64,000 nt of DNA, from the NCBI GenBank assembly GCA_048266425.1, contig JBLWZN010000003.1, positions 62,001-126,000 on the forward strand. Reading direction: 5' to 3'. Positions 53,502 through 63,128 of the stretch are shown one piece after another (positions within the stretch are counted from its first letter, which is position 1; each line of letters begins with the position of its first letter). The notes under the pieces are model-generated. The model did no database searches. It saw only the letters and a program-made list of their open reading frames with translations, and had not been told where the DNA came from. The stretch comes from Cerina sp048266425 (lineage in GTDB: Bacteria; Bacteroidota; Bacteroidia; Flavobacteriales; Flavobacteriaceae). A program made the position numbers and the translations under genes.

Positions 53502-56500
53502 TTATTCAAACGGATGTTCCTTTAGTAGCTCCTCTGGGGAATAGAACCCGGTCTTGTCCTTGATCTGCTCACGGACCTTCTCCACTTTTTCGGCTGTGAT
53601 CACCGAGGCTTTATTGCCAAAGCTATTCCTTACGTAAGTGAGTACGGCCGCGGTTTCCTTGGAAGTAAGCAATTTGCCAAACGGGGTCATCGGGACCTGG
53701 CCCGGATAGGTTTTCCCGTTAACTTCCAGCGGCCCCATAAGTCCGTTTGTAACGAGCTTTATAAGTCTTTCCTCGTTGCCCGTCACCCATTTTGATCCGG
53801 CGATCGGTGGAAACCCAGAAGATTCGAGTCCTTTTCCATCCTTTTGGTGACAGGTAGCACAATATCCGTCCCTTTCAAATATTTCTTTCCCGGAAACCAA
53901 TTGGTCCAGTTCCTTACCCTTTAGATCGCTTTCTATGACTTTCTTTGGACCTTCACCGATTCTATGTCCGTTGAGATGTGCGAGAGCAGCCTCATAGGGT
54001 TTTTCCATCCATTTGTCCAGTCCTTTTTTGCCTGCCTCGGTTACAATGGGTATCCCGGTTTCCTTGTCTAGCCATGATGCGGCGACCAATGCCTCCAATC
54101 TTACCCTTGGGTTGTCATCCTTGGCGGCCTGCATCAAAAGATCCGCTTGATCGTCTATCTGATGTCCCGCATATCGGAGGACGCCCACGGCAGCGGCACG
54201 GGCCCTAAAATCTTTGGCCTGGAGTACTTGTTTCAGTAACTGCTCATCTACTTTGTTCACGCCCCAGGATACCCATAATGCCTCCAATAAATTGTGTTCA
54301 TAATTGGGATCGTCCTTGTCCAACGCCGCTGCCCAGGTTTTTAATTTTGATAATACTTGGGCGGAATCCCTGCCACGCAGCTCCCTTTTCGTCCGATAGC
54401 GTGTCCGGTACTCGGGTAGCTTTAGGTTGTCCAACAGTTCATCGATACTCGCATCTACTATCTTTGCGGGCTTTACCAATGGTCTTGACGGATAGGTAAT
54501 GCGATATATCCTTCCGTGAACGTGATCTCGAAGGGGGTCCCGGGCATTGTGCTGCATGTGCCCGATCAGTACATTGCTCCAATCGATAAGGTATAAAGAG
54601 CCGTCGGGCGCAAATTCCATGTCCACGGGCCTAAAATTCGCATCGCTGGAAAAAACAAGATCTTGTCTCCACCGACTTAGGTAGCCGGCCGTTTTTGGGT
54701 CATCGACCATGGTGTGCTCCTTGGTCCCCAGGAATCCAATGGTGTTATTGATAAGTACATCCCCCTGAATATTATCCGGGAAATGCCGACTGGAAACAAA
54801 TTCGAGCCCAGACGTCGGCCGGACCCGTTGTTTATCCTCGATCAGGTTTTCGGGAAGGGGCGAGGCCTCCCCGTAACGGGGCTTGATGGTCCCTGGCATC
54901 ATCCAGGTCATATCGGGCCCAGAGGTATGCTCAAAGAAGGGCTGGCCCCAGTCGTCGAAGGCTATTCCCCATGGATTGGGGATGGATAATTGGGCGGTCC
55001 GTTCCAGGTAATGCCTCTGGGGGCTATAACGATAAAACCCGCCATTGGTGCCTCGAACGGGACCATAAGCGGTCTCTACGTTCGTATGCAGGAAGACCCC
55101 TTCCCCCATATAAATGGCCCCGGAGGGATCGGCGGTAAATGCCCCTATGGCGTGATGGGTGTCATGGTCGTCAAAATCGTTCAGTAGTATCTCTGTTTTG
55201 TCCGCCTTGTCATCCCCGTCGGTATCCGTTAAGAGCGAGAGGGTGTTGCCCTGTGAAAGGTATACGCCTTCCGGTGCAAATTCGAAGCCAATGGGGCGGC
55301 TGAGGCCATCGGCGAAAATGGTCTGCTTGTCGGCCTTGTTGTCGCCGTCCGTATCCTCTAGGATAAGCAGTTTGTCATTCGGCTTTGGATCACCGGGCTT
55401 ATAGTGGGGATAGCTGGGCATTACGGCTACCCATAATCGTCCCTTGTTGTCAAAGGAAAGTTGTACCGGATTGGCGAGATCGGGAAATTCCTCTTCCGTG
55501 GCAAACTGTTCGATCTTATAGCCCGGAGCTACCTTGATCTTATCCAGAGCCTCCTGTCCGTATAGATATTCCGGGGTTCCGTTCCCATCGCTCGGCGTAT
55601 AATTGGTTTTGACGGGGGGCAATTTTCTAGTTTTCGCATCGGCCGCGGCCAGGTCCATTTTTTTGCCCTGAAGCGCTTCCCAGATGGCGGTATCCCGGAT
55701 GGCGGTCATTTGGCGGATCTTTTCGATCTCAAACGGGTAATTGTCCGGTCCAAAGGGATCGTATCGCCTTCCATAAACGTGGACCCCGTTTGGCACCTTG
55801 AAATCGTCGTGCCAAAACCAGTTTTTTTCGTTCACCGCATCGTTCACCAATTGACGGTTCTTTTCTTCATTATTGTTGGTCTTCCCAAATATGTTGTCGG
55901 CCAACAACTTCGCAAATTTTTGATAGCCCTGGTCCGTCAGTTGAAATCCGTCTTGGGTCAGGTCGGTACTCTCTGTATCGTACCACTTTTTTGTTGGATC
56001 AAAGGCATCCACAAAGAGAACGCTGTCCTTGGCGGCCACCTCCCTCATCGCCTCGGTGTAGAGTTTAAGGTTCTTGTTTTCCTTTGTTCCGTCGGGCAGG
56101 TCCATCTTGGCGGACAGATCCTCAAAGGCAATGGGCGACACGAGTGCTAACTGGGGAGCGCTTGTCCCATTATATTTTTGGCTCTTGGTGTGTTCGATAA
56201 AGGCGTGCAGTTCGGCCTTGTAGTTTTCCAGATTATTTGGGCCGTCAAAGGATTCGTTATAACCGAAGAAGGCGATGATTATATCGGCCTTTAGGTTGTG
56301 CAGCCATTCGTCCTCGGTTGGGAAATGCCCTATACTGCCAGAAGGGGTGGAGAGCTCGCTGTTTTTGTAGAATTCTTCCGCCCCCGGGAAGGCCCATGGC
56401 GATTTTCTTGACGGGTGCGGCCGAAACCCCGGCGTGTTGCCAGCATCGCTCATATTCCTAATGTACAACGAGTCTTGCGGATACCGCAGCTGCATCTCGG

Positions 56501-56678
56501 TCTCAAAATGCCCGAAATTCATCATTCTAGATCCCAAATTATTTCCGATCATCACAATATGAGAGTTCTTGCTTACTGTTAAGGTATTGTCCTCTTGTTT
56601 GGTACAACTGTAGAAAACTAAGGTCGTGAATAGCAGCATATATGCTTTTCGGAGGGCAACTTTTTTCATAAAGCTCAT
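53502..56678 (-). CDS. SGNH hydrolase - membrane-type dehydrogenase - HEAT - cytochrome c fusion lipoprotein
   Basis: A 1058-residue lipoprotein (lipobox FYSC, Cys25). Residues ~38-255 are an SGNH/GDSL-like hydrolase (VMIGNNLGSRMMNFGHFE, IIIAFFGYNESFDGP, with Asn in place of the usual nucleophile Ser in the first block). Residues ~370-755 are a PVC-type dehydrogenase propeller (YKIEQFATEEEFPDLANPV, FEFAPEGVYLSQGNTLSLL). HEAT-like repeats cover ~770-910 (RAAAVGVLRYAGHQ). A cytochrome c domain with C940-ATCHQKDGKGLE is at the C-terminus. The gene faces the ThuA fusion and shares its terminator. The start may be the fourth codon (MKKVAL). Confidence 0.86.
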   Translation of the reverse strand: MSFMKKVALRKAYMLLFTTLVFYSCTKQEDNTLTVSKNSHIVMIGNNLGSRMMNFGHFETEMQLRYPQDSLYIRNMSDAGNTPGFRPHPSRKSPWAFPGAEEFYKNSELSTPSGSIGHFPTEDEWLHNLKADIIIAFFGYNESFDGPNNLENYKAELHAFIEHTKSQKYNGTSAPQLALVSPIAFEDLSAKMDLPDGTKENKNLKLYTEAMREVAAKDSVLFVDAFDPTKKWYDTESTDLTQDGFQLTDQGYQKFAKLLADNIFGKTNNNEEKNRQLVNDAVNEKNWFWHDDFKVPNGVHVYGRRYDPFGPDNYPFEIEKIRQMTAIRDTAIWEALQGKKMDLAAADAKTRKLPPVKTNYTPSDGNGTPEYLYGQEALDKIKVAPGYKIEQFATEEEFPDLANPVQLSFDNKGRLWVAVMPSYPHYKPGDPKPNDKLLILEDTDGDNKADKQTIFADGLSRPIGFEFAPEGVYLSQGNTLSLLTDTDGDDKADKTEILLNDFDDHDTHHAIGAFTADPSGAIYMGEGVFLHTNVETAYGPVRGTNGGFYRYSPQRHYLERTAQLSIPNPWGIAFDDWGQPFFEHTSGPDMTWMMPGTIKPRYGEASPLPENLIEDKQRVRPTSGLEFVSSRHFPDNIQGDVLINNTIGFLGTKEHTMVDDPKTAGYLSRWRQDLVFSSDANFRPVDMEFAPDGSLYLIDWSNVLIGHMQHNARDPLRDHVHGRIYRITYPSRPLVKPAKIVDASIDELLDNLKLPEYRTRYRTKRELRGRDSAQVLSKLKTWAAALDKDDPNYEHNLLEALWVSWGVNKVDEQLLKQVLQAKDFRARAAAVGVLRYAGHQIDDQADLLMQAAKDDNPRVRLEALVAASWLDKETGIPIVTEAGKKGLDKWMEKPYEAALAHLNGHRIGEGPKKVIESDLKGKELDQLVSGKEIFERDGYCATCHQKDGKGLESSGFPPIAGSKWVTGNEERLIKLVTNGLMGPLEVNGKTYPGQVPMTPFGKLLTSKETAAVLTYVRNSFGNKASVITAEKVEKVREQIKDKTGFYSPEELLKEHPFE

Positions 56679-56784
56679 AATTTTTGGTTCTTGACGAATT
56701 ATTCTATATATATAAATTTAAGTGTCCGGGCACTAGTTTTTTATAATTGGCAATGGGCGGTTGTCGAATTTCATGGAGGTAGAC

Positions 56785-57756
56785 CTATTCAAAATTTACG
56801 TGGATGCCTTCCTTAACGGAACGTTCGCAAGCCTCTATAATTCGCTGGCAGGTAATGGCATCTTCCAAGCTGGATAGGGGCTCCTCCCCTTCGCGCAGCA
56901 CATTGTCGATAAAATGCGTTGCCGTATTTTTGATGGATTCCGGATAACAATAATACGTCTGGGAATGGGGCCCATTTCTTTCGTTGATTACCCAATCGCG
57001 ATAACTGTAACGGGTACTGCCCTTGGTGCCCAACACTTTTATGATACAGGTCCAAGGGTCTCCGGCTTGGTCGTCATTCGCAAAGCTTGCACTTAAATGG
57101 CTTAGCGTTCCGTTCTGCATTTGTATGTTGGCCATGGCCACATTCTCCTGTGGGGCCAAGGTGGGATCTACCGTATGCTTTAGACAGGAAATGGTTTTTG
57201 GCCTCCCGGCCAGATAAAGCATCGTATAACTATGGTGGGTCAAGATCTGATGGATTACGCCCGGGTAGCGTGCCCGGATATCATCGGCATGATGGATGTT
57301 GTACATCATGTAAAATTGGCTGATATCGCCCAGTTTACCGCTTTGGATCATCGTTTTTGCCCGCTTGATCCCCGCTTCGTAAATATAGTTGTGGACGGGC
57401 ATGCATTTCACGTTCGCTTTGTTAACGGCCCGTTTCATTCGCTCCAATTCCTCAATATTGGAACCAGCTGGTTTTTCAACTAAAATATGTTTCCCGGCCT
57501 CGGCCGCTAAAAGGGTGTATTCACAATGCGTTTCCACATTGGTCAAGATAAAGACGGCGTCAATTTCTTCGTTTTGTAGCAGGTCATTAACTGAGGAAAA
57601 GGTCTTGCAGCCAAATTTCTCCGCCTTGGCCGCTCCTTTTTCAAAAGTGCGGTTCCAAAGTCCGATGAGTTTCGCTCCGGGCAAACTGTTGATGGCCTCC
57701 GCATGCAGGTCGGCTATATCCCCGGCACCTATAAATCCTATTCCTATGGTTTTCAT
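56785..57756 (-). CDS. Gfo/Idh/MocA-family oxidoreductase
   Basis: A 323-residue NAD(P)-dependent sugar oxidoreductase. GIGFIGAGDIADLHAEAI at the start is the Rossmann GxGxxG loop. HILVEKPAGSN near residue 92 holds the catalytic EKP lysine motif, and HQILTHHSYTMLYLAGRP near 165-182 supplies the family's downstream Asp/His region (with His in the usual GGxxxDxxxH place). Its start overlaps the stop of the SDR gene upstream by 4 bases, so the two are translationally coupled. Substrate unknown. Confidence 0.88.
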   Translation of the reverse strand: MKTIGIGFIGAGDIADLHAEAINSLPGAKLIGLWNRTFEKGAAKAEKFGCKTFSSVNDLLQNEEIDAVFILTNVETHCEYTLLAAEAGKHILVEKPAGSNIEELERMKRAVNKANVKCMPVHNYIYEAGIKRAKTMIQSGKLGDISQFYMMYNIHHADDIRARYPGVIHQILTHHSYTMLYLAGRPKTISCLKHTVDPTLAPQENVAMANIQMQNGTLSHLSASFANDDQAGDPWTCIIKVLGTKGSTRYSYRDWVINERNGPHSQTYYCYPESIKNTATHFIDNVLREGEEPLSSLEDAITCQRIIEACERSVKEGIHVNFE

Positions 57757-58772
57757 GATTCCGCTTTTGAGTATTCCAAAGTCCCCTTTTCCGCCATTTT
57801 TTTAAATTCTACCAAAGATTTGCGTACTCCATCCTCGATCGTGGTCAACGGAAGGTCTTTAAATGTACGGGCTATTTTTTCATGGCTGAGGTCGGATACA
57901 AATAGGTTGGGCGGGGCACCTTGTGCGATGGACAATTTTGCAAACTCCCCAAGCCCTAGATCTTGGGCCTGTTTTTGCACTATACCCAAAAATTCTTCAA
58001 TTGCGATGGTCTTGCCCTTAATATTGAAAGCGCCGAACCCCTCGTACGGTTGTAAGGCGCATGCGGCAAAATGGGCACCGACGTCCTCAACAAAATGATA
58101 ATTTTCACGGCCCTGATACGGCATTTCAAATGGGATAGCATTGCCTTCCACGGAACCCATGGCAATTGCCTTTAGCGCATTTGTGGGAGCAGAAGTTTTT
58201 CCTTTGTCCCTGCCCTTGCCATAAGTGGTATTGATGCGAAGGCACACCGTAGGCACCTTGGTATTGTCATAAAATAGACGGGCCAGATGTTCCCCTCCCA
58301 GTTTCCAGATGCCGTAATGGTTGGGAGGTGCCAATTGGGCATCTTCCGTGATGCCCGGGTTAGGGTACATGGCCCTCATTCCGTACACGGCGGCAGAACT
58401 GGCAAATACAAAGCGTTGAAGGTTGGGCAGCTTCTCGGCAATATCGAAGAGTGCCATGGTACCTCCTGTATTGATCTCCATGCCCTGAATGTGATATTTG
58501 GAGCAGTCGGGGCTTTGGTAGGCGCCCAAGTGAATAATACGGGTCGGATCCACCTTGGTAACCACCTCTTCCATGGCTCTGTAATCGGCTACATCCAACT
58601 TCACAAATTCAATACGGGGATCAAGATCCTCGCCCAACCATAACTTTAACGGTGCCGTATTGTTCGATCGCGTGGCGATTACAATTTTCCCAACTTCATC
58701 GGATTGCAATAATTTGTAAATAGTGACCGAACCGATACAGCCTGTACCTCCTGTAATAAATATGGTGTGCAT
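57753..58772 (-). CDS. NAD-dependent epimerase/dehydratase (extended SDR)
   Basis: A 339-residue extended short-chain dehydrogenase. FITGGTGCIGSVTIYKLL is the NAD-binding loop. RFVFASSAAVYGMRAMYPN near residue 120 supplies the serine, and NHYGIWKLGGEHLARLF near 150 has the YxxxK catalytic pair. FHVED-like RENYHFVEDVGAHFAACAL near 240 is typical of sugar epimerases. It probably acts on a sugar or sugar acid in the same route as the coupled Gfo/Idh gene. Exact reaction unknown. Confidence 0.87.
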   Translation of the reverse strand: MHTIFITGGTGCIGSVTIYKLLQSDEVGKIVIATRSNNTAPLKLWLGEDLDPRIEFVKLDVADYRAMEEVVTKVDPTRIIHLGAYQSPDCSKYHIQGMEINTGGTMALFDIAEKLPNLQRFVFASSAAVYGMRAMYPNPGITEDAQLAPPNHYGIWKLGGEHLARLFYDNTKVPTVCLRINTTYGKGRDKGKTSAPTNALKAIAMGSVEGNAIPFEMPYQGRENYHFVEDVGAHFAACALQPYEGFGAFNIKGKTIAIEEFLGIVQKQAQDLGLGEFAKLSIAQGAPPNLFVSDLSHEKIARTFKDLPLTTIEDGVRKSLVEFKKMAEKGTLEYSKAES

Positions 58773-58942
58773 GTTTTTTTAGACGTTAGATGTTAGACTA
58801 TAGACGTTAGATTTTAGATGTTGGCGGGCAGTCATTTTATTTAAATTGATTTTGGTTCTATTATGATTTGTGGGAAATAAGATTATAGAGTTCAGAAGAT
58901 GGATTCATAACTCATTACTACTAAAAATTTGATTTGACGGAT

Positions 58943-58990
58943 CCTCCCCTTTTTTCAAGGGGAGGTGCCGCAGGCGGAGGGGTAACCAAG
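58943..58990. repeat. Hairpin-forming intergenic repeat element
   Basis: CCTCCCCTT (58943-58951) pairs with AAGGGGAGG (58957-58965), followed by a G+C-rich tail TGCCGCAGGCGGAGGGGT. The style differs from the A+T-rich surroundings of the 281-bp gap between the SDR gene and the zinc dehydrogenase gene. It looks like one copy of a dispersed repeat, but no second copy is in the window. Confidence 0.6.
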
Positions 58991-59053
58991 CAACTAATTT
59001 TATTAATATTATTTTTTATCTCAAATCCCATGTCTAACATCTAATATCTATTT

Positions 59054-60166
59054 TCAATTCATTTTCACGACCGCCTTCATGTTGTTGGCTTTTATAGAAT
59101 CCTCAAAAGCTTTGTTGATATCCTTAAAATCGTAATAATCGGTATAATGTTCGGAAGGGAAAATGCCGGTTACCATCAGTTTTTGGGCCGACATGTAATC
59201 CGCCCTGCAAGATCCCATGGAACCCCTCATGTTCAGGGAGGTACGGGTAAGGTGGGTGGCATTGATCTGCACATCCGTGCCATAGGTGGCAATAACACAG
59301 ATATCCCCTTCCGGTCTTACTACCCCGATCGCTTCGGTAAGAACCTGTGGTACCCCCGAACATTCTATGAGCAGATCAATCTTTCCGTGGGAACCAAAGG
59401 GAATTCCGTTTCCATCGCTAATGCCATGCTGCAATTGTGTGGTCAGGGAGTTTTCGGGTGAAACCTCTATGGTAATGAAACCCCTGTCCCTAGCCCTTTT
59501 TAAGCGGATGTCCCGATCATGGGCAACCCCGGTAACGGCAACCCTGGCACCGGATGCACGGGCAACTTCGGCGGACATCATTCCTATGATCCCGCAACCC
59601 GTAACGACTACATCCTGCCCTGGTTTAATGTTGCATTTGTTATATAGGGCATTGGTGATAATGGATAAAGGCTCGACCAACGCCCCTTGGGCGGGGGTAA
59701 GCCCTTTCATCAAGGGAACTACCCGGTCCGACTCCAATACTACCTGTTGTCCAAATCCCCCGTTTCTATGAAAGCCGATTATTTCCTTTTTGGGGCATAG
59801 GTTCCATTTGGCCACGCTACAGGCAGGACAATCCTCTTCCTGGCAGCCCAACATGGCCAAGGGGGTAAAAATATCCCCGACTTTAAGGTCGCCATGGTCG
59901 CCCGGGCCCAATTCCAGCACCTCGGCACTAAATTCGTGCCCAATGACCCGTGGACGTTGTACCCAATCAAAATTGGCCTTGCCTATTGTTGCGCTATTGT
60001 CCGATCCGCAAATTCCGGTATAAAGCGTTTTCGCTAAAATTTCCCCTTCCTTTAAAGGAGGGATCTCCATGTCTACCACCGCCGAATTGCTCAATACCGA
60101 CACAGCTGTATTTGGATAGATCTTTTCATTGGATTGAAGGCAAAATCCTTTTATTGGTCTGTTCAT
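59054..60166 (-). CDS. Zinc-dependent medium-chain alcohol dehydrogenase
   Basis: A 370-residue MDR-family dehydrogenase. Catalytic zinc ligands are in YTGICGSDNSATIG near residues 50-63 and GHEFSAEVLELGPGDHGDL near 76. The structural-zinc lobe CQEEDCPACSVAKWNLCPKK near 109-128 has four cysteines with a slightly unusual first spacing. VVVTGCGIIGMMSAEVARASGA near 187 is the NAD(P) loop. The subfamily resembles threonine, sorbitol or glucose dehydrogenases. The genomic setting suggests a polyol or sugar substrate. Confidence 0.88.
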   Translation of the reverse strand: MNRPIKGFCLQSNEKIYPNTAVSVLSNSAVVDMEIPPLKEGEILAKTLYTGICGSDNSATIGKANFDWVQRPRVIGHEFSAEVLELGPGDHGDLKVGDIFTPLAMLGCQEEDCPACSVAKWNLCPKKEIIGFHRNGGFGQQVVLESDRVVPLMKGLTPAQGALVEPLSIITNALYNKCNIKPGQDVVVTGCGIIGMMSAEVARASGARVAVTGVAHDRDIRLKRARDRGFITIEVSPENSLTTQLQHGISDGNGIPFGSHGKIDLLIECSGVPQVLTEAIGVVRPEGDICVIATYGTDVQINATHLTRTSLNMRGSMGSCRADYMSAQKLMVTGIFPSEHYTDYYDFKDINKAFEDSIKANNMKAVVKMN

Positions 60167-60336
60167 TTTGTTTTATTGGTTGATAGTTGATTGTTGTTGG
60201 TTTATGGAAAGCTCAGCACAACGTAATTAACTTTTGTTTTATTTTTTGATCCCTGTTTCTTTTTGTAATTCTTAGGCTTTCTTTTTGGTTAATTGCCGAC
60301 TGCTACTGCCAACTGGATACTACTATTGCCAACTGC

Positions 60337-61491
60337 TTACCAAGTCACTCCAGTATCCGTCCAACTTCTTGTTCTTGCGGAGTCCAAGACGGCCTCACAA
60401 ACCTTTTGAGTCTCTTGGGCTTCCTTAAAGGTAGGGGAACAGATCGTATTGTCCTCGATACTTTTTAGGAAATCGGCCACTTGATGTACAAAGGTGTGCT
60501 CATAACCAATGGACAATCCCGGTACCCACCACTTGTCCATATAGGGCTGATCCCCATCGGTTACGTGTATGGACCGCCATCCGCGTATTATGGACTCGTC
60601 CCTATGATCAAAATATTCCAAGCGGTGAAGGTCGTGCAGGTCCCATCTGATCGAGGCGTGCTCCCCGTTGATCTCAAAGGTGTTCAGGGCCTTGTGCCCA
60701 CGGGCGTAACGGGTAGATTCAAAAACGCCCAGCGAACCGTTGTCGAAGTGGCAATGGAAGATACAGGCATCATCGATATCCACCTTTTGTTTTTTTCCGG
60801 TCCCCGTGTGTACCCTTTCCTTGATAAAGGTTTCGGTTACCGCGGAAACATCCTTGATGCCCCCGTTAAGCCACATGGCAGTATCTATACAATGGGCCAG
60901 GAGATCCCCGGTAACCCCGGAGCCAGCGGCATCGTTGTCCAATCGCCATAATCCTTCCCCACCCTGGGGCAGTTCCGGGCTAATGGTCCAATCCTGTAAG
61001 AAATTGGCACGGTAGTGGAATATTTTCCCCAGCTTACCCGCATCGATCAATTGTTTGGCCAGGGTAACCGCGGGCACCCTTCTATAATTGTACCATACCG
61101 TGTTCCTTACGCCTGCCTTTTCAACGGCATCGACCATCGGTTGGGCTTCCGCAACCGTTCTCGCGAGCGGTTTTTCGCAGAGCACCATTTTACCAGCTTT
61201 GGCCGCTGCGATGGCAATTTCAGCGTGCATGTTGTTCGGGGTACAGATATCTATTGCATCGATGTCCTCACGGGCAATAAGTGCTTTCCAATCGGTTTCA
61301 ATGGACTGATAGCCCCATTGATCCGCGAATGCCTTAACGCGTTCTTGGTTACGTGCACATACGGCTTTTAGAACGGGAACATATTGCAGTTCCGGGAAAA
61401 AATTAGGGACCCGGAGATAGGCGTTGGAATGGGTCCTGCCCATAAATCCATATCCCACCAATCCGATTCTAAGTTCTTTTTTATTTGACAT
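60337..61491 (-). CDS. Gfo/Idh/MocA oxidoreductase, levoglucosan-dehydrogenase-like
   Basis: A 384-residue NAD(P)-dependent sugar oxidoreductase. RIGLVGYGFMGRTHSNAYLRV is the Rossmann loop, VLCEKPLARTVAEA (near residue 102) has the EKP motif, NTVWYNYRRVPAVTLAKQLI lies near 132-152, and GSGVTGDLLAHCIDTAMWL near 190 gives the Asp and His used in catalysis. The FMGRTHSNAY, NYRRVPA and FLQDW blocks recall the levoglucosan 3-dehydrogenase subgroup, which makes 3-keto sugars. That resemblance is from memory of the family and needs a tree to confirm. Confidence 0.85.
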   Translation of the reverse strand: MSNKKELRIGLVGYGFMGRTHSNAYLRVPNFFPELQYVPVLKAVCARNQERVKAFADQWGYQSIETDWKALIAREDIDAIDICTPNNMHAEIAIAAAKAGKMVLCEKPLARTVAEAQPMVDAVEKAGVRNTVWYNYRRVPAVTLAKQLIDAGKLGKIFHYRANFLQDWTISPELPQGGEGLWRLDNDAAGSGVTGDLLAHCIDTAMWLNGGIKDVSAVTETFIKERVHTGTGKKQKVDIDDACIFHCHFDNGSLGVFESTRYARGHKALNTFEINGEHASIRWDLHDLHRLEYFDHRDESIIRGWRSIHVTDGDQPYMDKWWVPGLSIGYEHTFVHQVADFLKSIEDNTICSPTFKEAQETQKVCEAVLDSARTRSWTDTGVTW

Positions 61492-61734
61492 TATATTAAA
61501 GTTATTGATTTTTATATGAAACGTTTTTAGAATAATTAGCCTTTGTACATTCCCCTTAATTCTCTATCAAAGGGGAATACCTTTCATGGAACTTTGTGAA
61601 TCAATCTGGTCCCCAAAAAGCGACAAACCTACCGCTAGCTTTTAAAGGATAACTTCGTATTTCGTACCTCGTGCCTTTTTATACGGTAACAACAGGGCCC
61701 TGCCAACTGCAACCGTCTACTGCCTACTTGGAAG

Positions 61735-62784
61735 TTACTCCGCTTCGTACCAACCGTGTTTCTGGCGGACCTTGATCATTACGGCCAAAATATCGTCCCA
61801 CGTTTTTGGTTGCATCATTACCGCGTTTGGGAACATACAACCGTCCCAGCAGATATGCCTCAGTTTTTTGGTGAGGTTTCCGTTTTCGTCCCGCAACCAA
61901 TGTCCGGCATCCACCGCAATATCCAATTTTCCGTTGGGATCATTGGCTTGGCAATGTCTTCCCGTCTTTTCGTGGGACCCCGATCCGAACACCGTACCAT
62001 CGTTTTGGGCCACATGAAAATCAATGGTCCAAGGCCGCAGGGCAGCGGTTACCATTTTGAGTCCCTCGGTCAAGGTTGCCCGATCGTTCCAATCGAAATC
62101 CTGGGGCAATATCCGTTCGTCCTCTTTGTTGTAGCCCAAGAGATATAATAAGGTATGTGCCATATCGGCTTGAAACCCAATGTTTGGCCGGTCTACGGCT
62201 TCCAAGGTATGCACCATGGTTTTCCAGCCGTGCATTCCGCCCCAACAAATTTCTCCTTCGGCAGCAAGGAATTCCCCATAATCCGCCGCAACATCACACG
62301 CTTCCCGAAACGTTTGGGCAATCAATTTTGAGTTGCCCACGGGATCTGCGTCCCAGCTTACAGGATCAACGGACGAGTCGATACGGATTACACCATTTGG
62401 GCGTATGCCCAGGTCGCGCAGTTTTTTTCCGATCTTACAGGCTTTGCGTACCTGTGTAACAAATTGTTTGCGTTCCGTGGCCGTTCCCATAGCGGACCCA
62501 CCACCTGTTCCGGCCCACACGGGGGCAACCAAGCTTCCTATCTCCAGATTTTTGGATCGGGCCTTGTCCGCCATTTTTTTTATGCCGTCATCGTTGGAAT
62601 CGATATCCAAATGGGGATCAGCGGCAAAAAGGTCGAATCCGTCAAATTTAACTCCGTTTACCTCCGCATTGGCGGTCAGCTCGATCATGGTGTCGATGGA
62701 TATAGGTGGCTCCGAATCTAGTCCTTTTCCTACCACGCCGGGCCACGAAGCGTTGTGGAGTTTGGGATAATTGTTCTCTTGCAT
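61735..62784 (-). CDS. Sugar phosphate isomerase/epimerase-like TIM-barrel protein
   Basis: A 349-residue xylose-isomerase-like TIM-barrel protein. Metal-binding acidic and His positions of the AP-endonuclease-2 fold are suggested by GEFLAAEGEICWGGMHGW (near residue 168), NIGFQADMAHTLLYL (near 203) and WTIDFHVAQNDGTVFGSG (near 250). Its beta-strands hold VKFDGFDLFAADPHLD and LEIGSLVAPVWAG. It is first in the leftward run of sugar oxidoreductases and divergent from the MFS transporter, as expected for a catabolic locus. Substrate unknown. Confidence 0.85.
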   Translation of the reverse strand: MQENNYPKLHNASWPGVVGKGLDSEPPISIDTMIELTANAEVNGVKFDGFDLFAADPHLDIDSNDDGIKKMADKARSKNLEIGSLVAPVWAGTGGGSAMGTATERKQFVTQVRKACKIGKKLRDLGIRPNGVIRIDSSVDPVSWDADPVGNSKLIAQTFREACDVAADYGEFLAAEGEICWGGMHGWKTMVHTLEAVDRPNIGFQADMAHTLLYLLGYNKEDERILPQDFDWNDRATLTEGLKMVTAALRPWTIDFHVAQNDGTVFGSGSHEKTGRHCQANDPNGKLDIAVDAGHWLRDENGNLTKKLRHICWDGCMFPNAVMMQPKTWDDILAVMIKVRQKHGWYEAE

Positions 62785-63128
62785 TCTTTATAGGGTTTAT
62801 CTTTTTCTTTTAATTCTTATTGTAGCGCGATGTCGTTTTTGCAAAACCATGGTAAATTAAGTATTTTGATAAGATTCTACAAACTTAATATGTATATCCC
62901 GCTCGGGGTTTCCAACAAAGTTTAAATAAAACATTCCAGGCGAAAAATCATCCCATAAATTGAATCCAAGAGTGCAAAACAAACGGCTGTTAATCAGTAA
63001 TTTGTTGATGCTGTTCTAAAAAAATTATGAATATCTTAAAAAAAGCAGTAAACTTACAAGTCGATAACATATAGACCAACTATCGATAATCGTTAAGAAT
63101 CTAATCTAAATTAAAAACTAATTAACCA
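62785..63128. other. Divergent promoter region of the sugar-oxidation locus
   Basis: A 344-bp A+T-rich spacer with no gene. It contains a leftward -7 candidate (62880-62887) and, nearer the MFS start, the short palindrome TATCGATA (63080-63087) with an outlying CGATAAC (63062-63068). These might be part of a regulator site, but none was proven. Confidence 0.55.
62880..62887 (-). promoter_or_regulatory. Candidate -7 box for the leftward sugar operon
   Basis: The minus strand reads TAAGTTTG, an exact TAnnTTTG, about 95 bases before the start of the TIM-barrel gene. No well-spaced -33 element was found. Confidence 0.4.
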
